From Pseudomonadota bacterium (GTDB taxonomy: Bacteria > Pseudomonadota > Alphaproteobacteria > Rhizobiales > Methylopilaceae): a stretch of 11,697 nucleotides of DNA. A program made the translations under genes and the position numbers. Positions 1 through 6,064 of the stretch are shown here, piece after piece. Position 1 is the stretch's first letter; the number at the start of each line of letters is the position of its first letter. The DNA lies in the NCBI GenBank assembly GCA_023430145.1, contig JAEZCD010000185.1:1-11697 (forward strand). The letters are read 5' to 3'. A model generated the notes under the pieces. That model was not told the DNA's origin and searched no databases. It saw only the letters and a list, made by a program, of their open reading frames with translations.

Positions 1-619
1 GCGGCGAGGGCGTCGCCGGTCCCTCGATGCCGCGCACGGCAAAGATGGTGACGAGCAGCGCCGCGGCGGCGACGGCGGTCGCGACGGCGACGAGGCGTGC
101 GGGCGAGAACGGATCGAGCAGCTTGCCGGCGATGCCTGCGGTGAGGACGAAGCCGGCGATCATCATCACCCAAACGATGGTCGCCGCGACCGGCCGGCGC
201 CGCTCCTCGGTCCGCTTGGCGAGGAGGACGAGCAGCGTCGTGCCGGCGGCGCCGACGCCGAGGCCGATCATCACGAAGGCGAGGACGGCGAGCAGGATTC
301 CGGCGAGCGGATCCGTCGTCATCCAGGCGGTGGCGACAGCGGCGAGGATGCCCCCGGCCGCCAGCACCGCCATGCCGCCGACGATCCAGGGCGTGCGCCT
401 GCCGCCGAGGTCGGAGCCGAAGCCGAGCCGCGGCCGCAAGAGCTGCACGCCGTAGTGCAGCGCCACCAGGAGGCCCGGAACGATCGCCGGCAGGGCGATC
501 TCCACCACCATGACGCGGTTCAGCGTCGAGGTGGTGAGCACGACGATGGCGCCGAGCGCGGTCTGCACGAGGCCGAGCCGGACGATGCCGAGCCAGCCGA
601 GCGGCGGGGGCGCGGTCAC
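1..619 (-). CDS. PucC/BCH2 (ORF428)-family MFS-like transporter, partial
   Basis: This is the N-terminal 206 codons of a membrane protein whose 3' end lies beyond the left edge. The translation begins VTAPPPLGWLGIVRLGLVQT and holds several hydrophobic segments. Landmarks of the PucC/LhaA/BCH2 family are visible: the LGLVQTALGAIVVLTTSTLN stretch at residues 16-35, LVALHYGVQLLRPRLG near 50-67 and GGRRTPWIVGGMAVLAAGG near 70-88. Family members are major-facilitator-like proteins of photosynthesis gene clusters, linked to light-harvesting complex assembly or pigment delivery. Position directly after bchG matches the ORF428/bch2 gene, which usually sits between bchG and bchP, so that is the likely identity rather than pucC or lhaA. 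I chose the GTG start at 619 because it overlaps the bchG stop as GTGA and the conserved region begins about ten residues later. The function of the BCH2 branch is poorly defined. Confidence 0.88.
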   Translation of the reverse strand, partial: MTAPPPLGWLGIVRLGLVQTALGAIVVLTTSTLNRVMVVEIALPAIVPGLLVALHYGVQLLRPRLGFGSDLGGRRTPWIVGGMAVLAAGGILAAVATAWMTTDPLAGILLAVLAFVMIGLGVGAAGTTLLVLLAKRTEERRRPVAATIVWVMMIAGFVLTAGIAGKLLDPFSPARLVAVATAVAAAALLVTIFAVRGIEGPATPSP

Positions 620-1536
620 GCGGCACCCGCGATCGCCGAGCGCACCGCCAACGCTGCCACCAGCATCCCGAGCACGTAGAGCGTGATGCCGGTCGCATTG
701 TACCAGGCAGCGCGTTCGCGCGGCGCCCGCAGCAGCGGCGGCATCAGCGTGAGCTGGGCGGCGAGCGAGGCGGCGACGAGGCCCGCGTGCCAGGGCTGGC
801 CCCAGGCGAACAAGAGCGCGACGACGGCGAGCTGCGGCACCGCCATGACGATGCAGGCGAGCCGGGCGGCACGAACCGGCCCGAGCAGGACCGGCAGCGA
901 GCCGACGCCGGTGCGCAGGTCGCCCTCGATCGACTTGAAGTCGTTCAGCGTCATGATGCCGTGCGCGCCGGCGCTGTAGAGCGCGGCGAGCGCGAGGATC
1001 CGCGAATCCGGCAGCGTGCCGATCATCACCGCGGCGCCGGTGAACCAGGGCAGTCCCTCGTAGCAGGCGCCGACGGCGGCGTTGCCCCACCAGCCGTTCT
1101 TCTTCAGCCGCAGCGGCGGCGCGCTGTAGGCCCAGGCGAGGGCGAGGCCGACCAGGGTCGCCGCGAAGGCCCACGCACCGAGCAGCGCGCCGACGAGCAG
1201 CGACAGCAGCGTCCAGGCGAGTGCGATGTAGAGGCCCCAGCGGCCGGGGATGCGGCCCGAGGGGATCGGCCGTCCGGGCTCGTTGATCGCGTCGACGTGG
1301 CGGTCGAACCAGTCGTTCACCGCCTGCGAGGTGCCGCAGACCATCGGCCCGGCGAGCAGCACGCCGCCGGCGACGAAAAGCCAGCGGTCGGCCGACGGCA
1401 CGCCGACCGAGACGACGCCGCAGCCGAACGCCCACATCGGCGGGAACCAGGTGATCGGCTTCAAGAGCTCGAGAACGGCGCCGGCGTGCGGCAGCGACCG
1501 CGGCAAGGGAGCTGTGGTCGAGCCCGGGAGGGTCAT
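616..1536 (-). CDS. bchG: Bacteriochlorophyll synthase (prenyltransferase) BchG
   Basis: The 306-residue product is an UbiA-superfamily membrane prenyltransferase that esterifies bacteriochlorophyllide a with geranylgeranyl or phytyl diphosphate, the tail-adding step of pigment synthesis. Both Asp-rich diphosphate/Mg motifs are visible: NDWFDRHVDAINEPGRPIPSG at about residues 74-94 and NDFKSIEGD at 198-206, followed by TGVGSLPVLLG. YSAPPLRLKKNGWWGN (137-152) and YEGLPW (159-164) are typical of the ChlG/BchG branch, which separates it from quinone or heme O prenyltransferases. About eight hydrophobic segments fill the rest, and length is normal for BchG. The ATG at 1536 overlaps the ppsR stop (ATGA) and places LLKPITWFPPMWAF about 24 residues in, as expected. 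It is probably cotranscribed with ppaA and ppsR upstream and the PucC/BCH2 gene downstream. Confidence 0.96.
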   Translation of the reverse strand: MTLPGSTTAPLPRSLPHAGAVLELLKPITWFPPMWAFGCGVVSVGVPSADRWLFVAGGVLLAGPMVCGTSQAVNDWFDRHVDAINEPGRPIPSGRIPGRWGLYIALAWTLLSLLVGALLGAWAFAATLVGLALAWAYSAPPLRLKKNGWWGNAAVGACYEGLPWFTGAAVMIGTLPDSRILALAALYSAGAHGIMTLNDFKSIEGDLRTGVGSLPVLLGPVRAARLACIVMAVPQLAVVALLFAWGQPWHAGLVAASLAAQLTLMPPLLRAPRERAAWYNATGITLYVLGMLVAALAVRSAIAGAA

Positions 1537-3053
1537 GACTCGCTCGGCGCCTCGGCGCCGTCGAGGCCGTAGCGGCGCAGCTTCACATAGAGGCTCTGGC
1601 GGCTGAGGCCGAGCATCTCGGCCGCCGAGGCGCGATTGTCGCCGGTCAGCTCCAGCGCCGCCTCGATGCACAGCCGCTCGATCATGTCGGTCGATTCGCG
1701 GACGAGATCCTTCAGGCTGACGCGGCCGATCAGCTCCTTCAGCTGGTCCACGGACCTGTGCAGCTGGATGCTGCCGGACGTCGAGGCGATGCGCCGCTCG
1801 ACATTGCGGATGGCGAGGCCGATGGCCGGACGGTCGCCCTCGCCGAGCGCGAAGGCGGAGACCTCGACGCTCACGCTGGTGCCGAATTCGCCGCGCAGCA
1901 GCGTCGGGAACATCGTCACCGTCTCGTACTGGCGCACATTGGCGATCAGCACGTCGACATCGACGCTGGATCGGCCGAGCCAGCGCTCGAGCCCTTCGCC
2001 ACGGGCCTGATCCTCGGTGAGAATCTGGGTCATCTGCAGGAATGCCGGATTGGCTGTCAGGATTCGCCCGTCCTGATCGATGACCACATAGGCATCCGTC
2101 GACCAGCTGACGAAGCCGAGCCGGCGCGCATCGGCGTTCGACCGAGGCGCCGCAGCGGCGCCGGCCGTCTCGCGCGAGAACCGCATGAGATAGAACGCCG
2201 CCGCCCCCTGGCGGAACATGGTCGCCGCGACGGTGAGCTCGGTGTCGGTGCCGGCGACGCGCACGCGCGCCGGTTCCGCAGGCCGGCCGGAGCGCACCGC
2301 GGCGACGTGGCCGAGCAGCACCTGGAGGCCGTCGCCATCGAGCGCCGGCGGGAACTTTCGGCCGATCGTCCGGCCGACGCAGTCGCCGAACGTCTGCACG
2401 GCGGCGGGATTGGCCTCGACCACACGATCGGTCGCGGCGTCGACGATCAGCACCGGCTCGCTCGAGAGCTGAAACAGCATTCGGTAGCGCGTCTCGGCAT
2501 GGCGCAGGCGCGAATACTCGCGCTCCATCGCCATCTGCGTCTCGACGAGCCGCTGCTGCAGCGTGGCGAGGCTGCGCATGTCGCGGCCGAGGACGACGAG
2601 CCGATCGTCCCGGCCGAGTCTGGCGATGCAATAGAGGATCGGAAGCTCGGCGGCGCCGACGGAGGGATGGTGCAGCTGCCGCCAGCGCGGCCGCTCGGCG
2701 GGCGCCGCCCGCGCCGCCGCCGCGACCATGGCCACAGCCTTCGGCCGCGTGTCCTCGGTCACGATGTCGGCGAAGGCCTGGCCGAGCCAGCGCGGCGCGC
2801 CCTCGAGCTCAGCCGCCAGCTCCTCGGTCTGGATCGAGCAATCGAGGATCAGGCCCTCGCGATCGAGGACGAGCGCAACATCGGCGGCTGCCGCGAGGAC
2901 GGCCGCTGCTGCATCCGCATCGAGGTCGCCGATCGTGTCCTTCGGTGCCTTGAACGACTGCACGGGCGCCTCGATCCTCCACGATGCGAACACCCTCCCA
3001 TCCCCGCTGCCTTCCCGACCGCGCAAGATTATCGCCGTGACATCCTCCTTCAT
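1533..3053 (-). CDS. ppsR: Photosynthesis gene repressor PpsR/CrtJ
   Basis: This is the redox- and antirepressor-controlled repressor of bacteriochlorophyll, carotenoid and antenna genes, which binds TGT-N12-ACA palindromes. In the 506-residue translation I see an N-terminal PAS-like region (about 45-155), a Q-rich helical linker (LATLQQRLVETQMAMEREY, 162-180), PAS1 (about 190-293), PAS2 (about 313-420) and a C-terminal Fis-type helix-turn-helix. The last has CIEAALELTGDNRASAAEML at 462-481 followed by SRQSLYVKLRRYGL, nearly the family signature. Cysteines are C72, C142, C224 and C462; C462 matches the conserved HTH cysteine. The ATG at 3053 overlaps the ppaA stop (ATGA) but has no clear Shine-Dalgarno. 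The first 30 residues look non-conserved, and an in-frame GTG at 2963 preceded by GGAGG would start at VQSFKAPKDTIGDLDAD, closer to known PpsR N-termini, giving 476 residues. Identity is secure; the start is not. Confidence 0.95.
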   Translation of the reverse strand: MKEDVTAIILRGREGSGDGRVFASWRIEAPVQSFKAPKDTIGDLDADAAAAVLAAAADVALVLDREGLILDCSIQTEELAAELEGAPRWLGQAFADIVTEDTRPKAVAMVAAAARAAPAERPRWRQLHHPSVGAAELPILYCIARLGRDDRLVVLGRDMRSLATLQQRLVETQMAMEREYSRLRHAETRYRMLFQLSSEPVLIVDAATDRVVEANPAAVQTFGDCVGRTIGRKFPPALDGDGLQVLLGHVAAVRSGRPAEPARVRVAGTDTELTVAATMFRQGAAAFYLMRFSRETAGAAAAPRSNADARRLGFVSWSTDAYVVIDQDGRILTANPAFLQMTQILTEDQARGEGLERWLGRSSVDVDVLIANVRQYETVTMFPTLLRGEFGTSVSVEVSAFALGEGDRPAIGLAIRNVERRIASTSGSIQLHRSVDQLKELIGRVSLKDLVRESTDMIERLCIEAALELTGDNRASAAEMLGLSRQSLYVKLRRYGLDGAEAPSES

Positions 3054-3982
3054 TCTCTGCTCGCGATGGTCCGCACGAGCTGCTGCGCATCCTTGGCGGC
3101 GTCCTTGGGATCGGCGGCGATCATGTCGCCGCCGACGAGCAGGACGAGCTCCGGATGCTCGACGAACAGCTGGCCGCAGACCAGCACGCCGACGGATTGG
3201 TTGAGCGAGGCCTTGCGGATCGTCTTGATGGTCGCCGCCAGCTCGTCGAGCCGCTTGCGGCCGCTGACCATGAACTCGACGACGTCGAACCACTCGTTGT
3301 GGATGGTGTCCGACAGCTCGCGGAAGGCCGGCGACGGCTCCACGAACGCATCCCAGCCGTCGCGTCGGAAGAACTCCCCGAGCAGGACGAGGCCGAACAT
3401 CAGGTAGCCGAGATCGTGCGGCTCGCTCGGGCCCGGCGCCAGCAGCGCGCGCAGGCCGCTCGCCCGCTGGTGCTCGTTGCGGAACGCGGCGCTGAAGGTC
3501 CGCAGCAGCTGCTGCAGGCGCCACAGGCCGAGCGTGACGTCGGCGAAATCGCGCTCGTCCTCGAGCCACTGATATTTGAGATAGCGGGCCGCCGGATGCA
3601 GCAGCGTGAGGTAGATCCTCTCGAGCGGAACACCCGCCGACAGGAGCGATTGGACGCGCGCCGCCGCCGCATCTTCGCTCGGGGCGAGCACCAGCTCGGC
3701 GAAGGCCTTCACCTCGTCCGGGCTGTCGAGCCGCGCCGGCGTCGGAACTCCCGGCCTTGCCTGGGCGGCGTTGGCGCGATCGTGATTGCGGCGCGCGAGG
3801 ACGAGGCGCGGCACGATCTCGAACTCCATCGCCCGCTCGAGCGTCACCGTGCTGCCCGCGGCGGCATCGGCCTCGAAGGCACGCCGGACCGAAAAGCGCA
3901 GCAGCTCCCTGCCCGCCTCGCGCCCGTCCGCTTCGAAGTCGTTCGAGAATACTTCCATCACCGGCCGCCTCAGATCGGTCAT
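3050..3982 (-). CDS. ppaA: PpaA/AerR-family cobalamin-binding-type antirepressor of PpsR
   Basis: The 310-residue protein resembles PpaA/AerR, proteins with a SCHIC/B12-binding domain that bind PpsR/CrtJ and relieve repression of photosynthesis genes in a light- or oxygen-dependent way. Supporting stretches are YLKYQWLEDERDFADVTLGLWRLQQLLR at about 134-161, the helical region preceding the B12 fold, and SEPHDLG at 186-192 followed by LLGEFFRRDGWD (200-211). H189 sits where the DxHxxG-type histidine, the lower cobalt ligand, is expected. SVGVLVCG (263-270) looks like a late strand of the Rossmann-like fold. The N-terminal 80 residues are not conserved enough to interpret. The ATG at 3982 follows GGGGAG at a 10-base distance on this strand; the upstream in-frame ATG at 4048 would run through the operator, and ATG 3958 is a shorter option. 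The stop overlaps ppsR, so repressor and antirepressor are probably translationally coupled. Whether it uses cobalamin or heme cannot be read from sequence. Confidence 0.88.
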   Translation of the reverse strand: MTDLRRPVMEVFSNDFEADGREAGRELLRFSVRRAFEADAAAGSTVTLERAMEFEIVPRLVLARRNHDRANAAQARPGVPTPARLDSPDEVKAFAELVLAPSEDAAAARVQSLLSAGVPLERIYLTLLHPAARYLKYQWLEDERDFADVTLGLWRLQQLLRTFSAAFRNEHQRASGLRALLAPGPSEPHDLGYLMFGLVLLGEFFRRDGWDAFVEPSPAFRELSDTIHNEWFDVVEFMVSGRKRLDELAATIKTIRKASLNQSVGVLVCGQLFVEHPELVLLVGGDMIAADPKDAAKDAQQLVRTIASRE

Positions 3983-4015
3983 GGGCCCTTGTCTCCCCAC
4001 TTCAAACGGCCCGCT

Positions 4016-4061
4016 GCGAAATGTCAATATGCCTTGACGTCTTGACAAGTTGACACTTCGC
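4016..4061. promoter_or_regulatory. 46-bp dyad operator between ppaA and bchF
   Basis: Arms GCGAAATGTCAA (4016-4027) and TTGACACTTCGC (4050-4061) are reverse complements at 11 of 12 positions. Their centre, 4038.5, coincides exactly with the palindrome GACGTC (4036-4041). This creates two mirror-related, overlapping one-mismatch PpsR/CrtJ motifs: TGT-N12-ACG at 4022-4039 and CGT-N12-ACA at 4038-4055. A further TGC-N12-ACA lies at 4030-4047. The position, between a ppaA-ppsR operon and a bch operon, is where PpsR operators are expected, so autorepression plus repression of bchF is the likely role. The symmetry is seen directly; the bound protein is inferred. Another dimeric regulator of photosynthesis genes could also use it. 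Confidence 0.62.
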
Positions 4062-4078
4062 GGGAACCTGTTTAGCGT
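4050..4078 (+). promoter_or_regulatory. Putative sigma-70-type promoter toward bchF
   Basis: TTGACA at 4050-4055 is a perfect -35 hexamer. With a 17-base spacer the -10 position is TAGCGT (4073-4078), which keeps T1, A2 and T6 of TATAAT. Transcription would start near 4085, about 44 bases before the ATG at 4129. The -35 box is the right arm of the dyad operator, so a bound repressor would block polymerase. The -10 is weak, and TTGACA also occurs at 4042-4047, so the assignment is tentative. Confidence 0.4.
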
Positions 4079-4115
4079 TTCTTCGGCTGGCCAGATGCAG
4101 GCGGCCGGCGCGCCT

Positions 4116-4121
4116 GGGGAG
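4116..4121 (+). promoter_or_regulatory. Shine-Dalgarno-like GGGGAG before ATG 4129
   Basis: GGGGAG ends 7 bases before the ATG at 4129, good spacing for ribosome binding. It is the main argument that the ATG at 4129 is used. The same GGGGAG element, on the minus strand at 3993-3998, precedes ppaA. Confidence 0.4.
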
Positions 4122-4128
4122 AGCGCGA

Positions 4129-4782
4129 ATGGAACGGCGAGTCACCGGTCCGACTCCGTTTGGACGCCACGTTGGGCGGACCGACAGCGCATGTGATCTC
4201 CCTCGCCCGGCATCGAAAGACACCGCCGAAAGTCTGTCAAGCAACCTTTACAAAAGCGGTGCAAATCCCGCGCGTACAGCCTGGCCTGCCCGGCGGCCGC
4301 TGTATTCCCCGGCCGAGCGGCGCCGGCGCGACGCGACCCGCTGGACCCTCGTCCAGGGGGTGCTGGCGCCACTCCAGTTCGCGATCTTCATCGTCAGCAC
4401 CGCGCTCGTCGTGCGCTACCTCGCCACCGGCGAGGGCTTCTTGCTGGCCACCGCGTCCGTGGTCGCCAAGACGATCGCCCTCTACGCGATCATGATCACC
4501 GGCAGCATCTGGGAGAAGGTCGTCTTCGGACGCTACCTGTTCGCGCCGGCGTTCTTCTGGGAAGACGCCTTCAGCATGCTCGTGCTGGCGCTGCACACCG
4601 CCTATCTCGCCGCGCTGGCGACGCAGGCGCTGGCGCCGGACGCGCAGATGTATCTCGCGCTCGCCGCCTACGCCGCCTACCTCGTCAACGCCGCCCAGTT
4701 CGTCCTGAAGCTCCGCGCCGCCCGGCTCGATGCCGCCGGCGGGCAGGACGACACGGCCGAGCTCGTGGGATTCGTGCGGTGA
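4129..4782 (+). CDS. bchF: 3-vinyl bacteriochlorophyllide hydratase BchF (start uncertain)
   Basis: BchF hydrates the 3-vinyl group of (bacterio)chlorophyllide to 3-hydroxyethyl, a step specific to bacteriochlorophyll a synthesis. The conserved part runs from about residue 58 of this frame: LYSPAERRRRD, WTLVQGVLAPLQF (72-84), then YAIMITGSIWEK (119-130), LFAPAFFWEDAFSMLVLALHTAYLAAL (137-163) and NAAQFVLKLRAARL (187-200). It has three to four hydrophobic segments, so it is a membrane protein. The conserved module is about 160 residues, near the family's usual size, so the 217-residue reading has an odd N-terminal extension of roughly 57 residues. That extension has 58% GC at third positions (33 of 57 codons) against 96% (55 of 57) in the next 57 codons, and contains a PpsR site, so it may not be translated. 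No in-frame GTG or TTG lies between 4129 and 4300; a CTG at 4300 is the only nearby substitute. The stop overlaps bchN (GTGA). Confidence 0.93.
   Translation: MERRVTGPTPFGRHVGRTDSACDLPRPASKDTAESLSSNLYKSGANPARTAWPARRPLYSPAERRRRDATRWTLVQGVLAPLQFAIFIVSTALVVRYLATGEGFLLATASVVAKTIALYAIMITGSIWEKVVFGRYLFAPAFFWEDAFSMLVLALHTAYLAALATQALAPDAQMYLALAAYAAYLVNAAQFVLKLRAARLDAAGGQDDTAELVGFVR
4235..4252. promoter_or_regulatory. Perfect PpsR/CrtJ site, TGT-N12-ACA
   Basis: TGT at 4235-4237 and ACA at 4250-4252 are separated by exactly 12 bases (4238-4249), matching the published PpsR/CrtJ consensus with no mismatch. In strongly GC-rich DNA such an AT-leaning motif is uncommon, and ppsR itself is about 1.2 kb away. 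A possible -10-like TACAAA (4249-4254) overlaps the right half-site, with only a poor -35 upstream (CCGAAA at 4226-4231), so a second bchF promoter here is possible but weak. The site lies within the frame opened by the ATG at 4129, which bears on where bchF really starts. Confidence 0.65.
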
Positions 4783-6062
4783 ACGCGCCGGCCCCGCTCC
4801 TCCCTGCGGGCGGCTGCGCGACGGCGCCGGTGCTGCGCGAGCGCGGCCAGCGGGAGGTGTTCTGCGGCCTCACCGGCATCGTCTGGCTGCACCGGAAAAT
4901 CCAGGACGCGTTCTTCCTCGTCGTCGGCTCGCGCACCTGCGCGCACCTCATCCAGTCGGCCGCCGGCGTGATGATCTTCGCCGAGCCGCGCTTTGCGACC
5001 GCGATCATCGACGAGCGCGATCTCGCCGGCCTCGCCGACGCCAACGAGGAGCTCGACCGCGTCGTCAGCCGCTTGATCGAGCGCCGGCCGGACATCCGGC
5101 TCCTGTTCCTCGTCGGCTCGTGCCCATCGGAGGTGATCAAGCTCGACCTGTCGCGCGCCGCCGCGCGGCTCTCCGAGAGGCATGCGCCGCGCGTGCGGGT
5201 GCTGAACTATTCGGGCAGCGGCATCGAGACGACCTTCACCGAGGGCGAGGACGCCTGCCTCGCCACGCTCGTGCCGACGATGCCGGCGGCGGTGGCGGGA
5301 GCACCCCCTGCCCTCCTCGTCGTCGGCGCCGTCGCCGACATCGTCGAGGATCAGTGGGCGCGCACCTTCGAAACGCTCGGCATCGGCTCGGTCGGCTTCC
5401 TCCCCGCCCGGCGCGCCGACGCGCTGCCGCCGGTCGGCCCGTCGACCCGCTTCCTGCTTGCGCAGCCGTTCCTGCGCGACACCGCCCGGGCGCTCGAGGA
5501 GCGCGGCGCCCGCCGCATCGCCGCCCCCTTCCCGCTCGGCGCCGAGGGGACGACGCAGTGGCTGCGCGCCGCCGCCGAGGCGTTCGGCGTCGACCGGGGG
5601 CTGTTCGAGCGCGTCACCAGCGCCGCGGCAGCCCGCGCCCGGGCGGCCGTCGCCCGTCACGCCTCGATGCTCGCCGGCCGCAGCATCTTCTTCTTCCCCG
5701 ACTCGCAGCTCGAGATCCCGATGGCGCGCTTCCTGTCGCACGAGCTCGGCATGCGGCTCGTCGAGGTGGGCACCCCCTACCTGCACCAGACGCACCTCGC
5801 CGAGGAGCTGCGCCTCCTGCCGCCCGGCACATTCCTCAGCGAAGGCCAGGACGTCGAGCGGCAGCTCGACCGCTGCCGCGCCGCCCGCCCCGATCTCGTC
5901 GTCTGCGGCCTCGGCCTCGCCAATCCGCTGGAAGCCGAGGGCTTTGCGACCAAGTGGTCGATCGAGCTGATGTTCACGCCGACGCAAGGGCACGAGCAGG
6001 CCGGCGACCTCGCCGAGCTGTTCGCCCGCCCCCTGCTCCGGCGGGCAAGGCTGGTGGCCTAG
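4779..6062 (+). CDS. bchN: Dark-operative protochlorophyllide reductase subunit N
   Basis: BchN pairs with BchB as the NB component of the nitrogenase-like, light-independent protochlorophyllide reductase, which takes electrons from BchL and reduces the C17=C18 double bond to give chlorophyllide. The 427-residue length is normal. The three cysteines that ligate the NB 4Fe-4S cluster are present: C29 in VFCGLTG, C54 in GSRTCAH and C115 in GSCPSEV. FPLGAEGTTQWL, FFFPDSQLEIPMARFL and the late GLGLANPLEAEGFATKWSIE are characteristic of the family. The GTG start at 4779 overlaps the bchF stop (GTGA) and puts the first cysteine at the expected distance from the N-terminus. No key residue looks lost. 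The enzyme is oxygen-sensitive in known cases, consistent with oxygen-dependent repression by PpsR. Confidence 0.97.
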   Translation: MNAPAPLLPAGGCATAPVLRERGQREVFCGLTGIVWLHRKIQDAFFLVVGSRTCAHLIQSAAGVMIFAEPRFATAIIDERDLAGLADANEELDRVVSRLIERRPDIRLLFLVGSCPSEVIKLDLSRAAARLSERHAPRVRVLNYSGSGIETTFTEGEDACLATLVPTMPAAVAGAPPALLVVGAVADIVEDQWARTFETLGIGSVGFLPARRADALPPVGPSTRFLLAQPFLRDTARALEERGARRIAAPFPLGAEGTTQWLRAAAEAFGVDRGLFERVTSAAAARARAAVARHASMLAGRSIFFFPDSQLEIPMARFLSHELGMRLVEVGTPYLHQTHLAEELRLLPPGTFLSEGQDVERQLDRCRAARPDLVVCGLGLANPLEAEGFATKWSIELMFTPTQGHEQAGDLAELFARPLLRRARLVA

Positions 6063-6064
6063 CC

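Noticed and set aside
1758..3407. Plus-strand open frame (about 549 residues) opposite ppsR and ppaA
   Set aside because: Low-complexity Arg/Asp/Gly composition typical of an antisense shadow; it opposes well-conserved PpsR and PpaA.
3990..4007. Possible extra PpsR site starting with TGT at 3990
   Set aside because: At the 12-base spacing the right half is AAC rather than ACA, and other spacings do not help.
3999..4027. Divergent sigma-70 promoter toward ppaA using TGTCAA (4022-4027) as its -35
   Set aside because: A 17-base spacer gives the poor -10 TGAAGT, and transcription would start near 3992, removing the GGGGAG (3993-3998) that seems to serve ppaA. The ppaA promoter is left unassigned.
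4160..4495. Open frame starting ATG 4160, overlapping the bchF leader
   Set aside because: It runs out of frame across strongly conserved bchF codons; the later part is an Arg/Ser/Pro-rich shadow. A leader peptide cannot be excluded but has no positive support.
4677..5993. Minus-strand open frame of about 438 residues opposite bchN
   Set aside because: Charged, domain-free antisense shadow of bchN.
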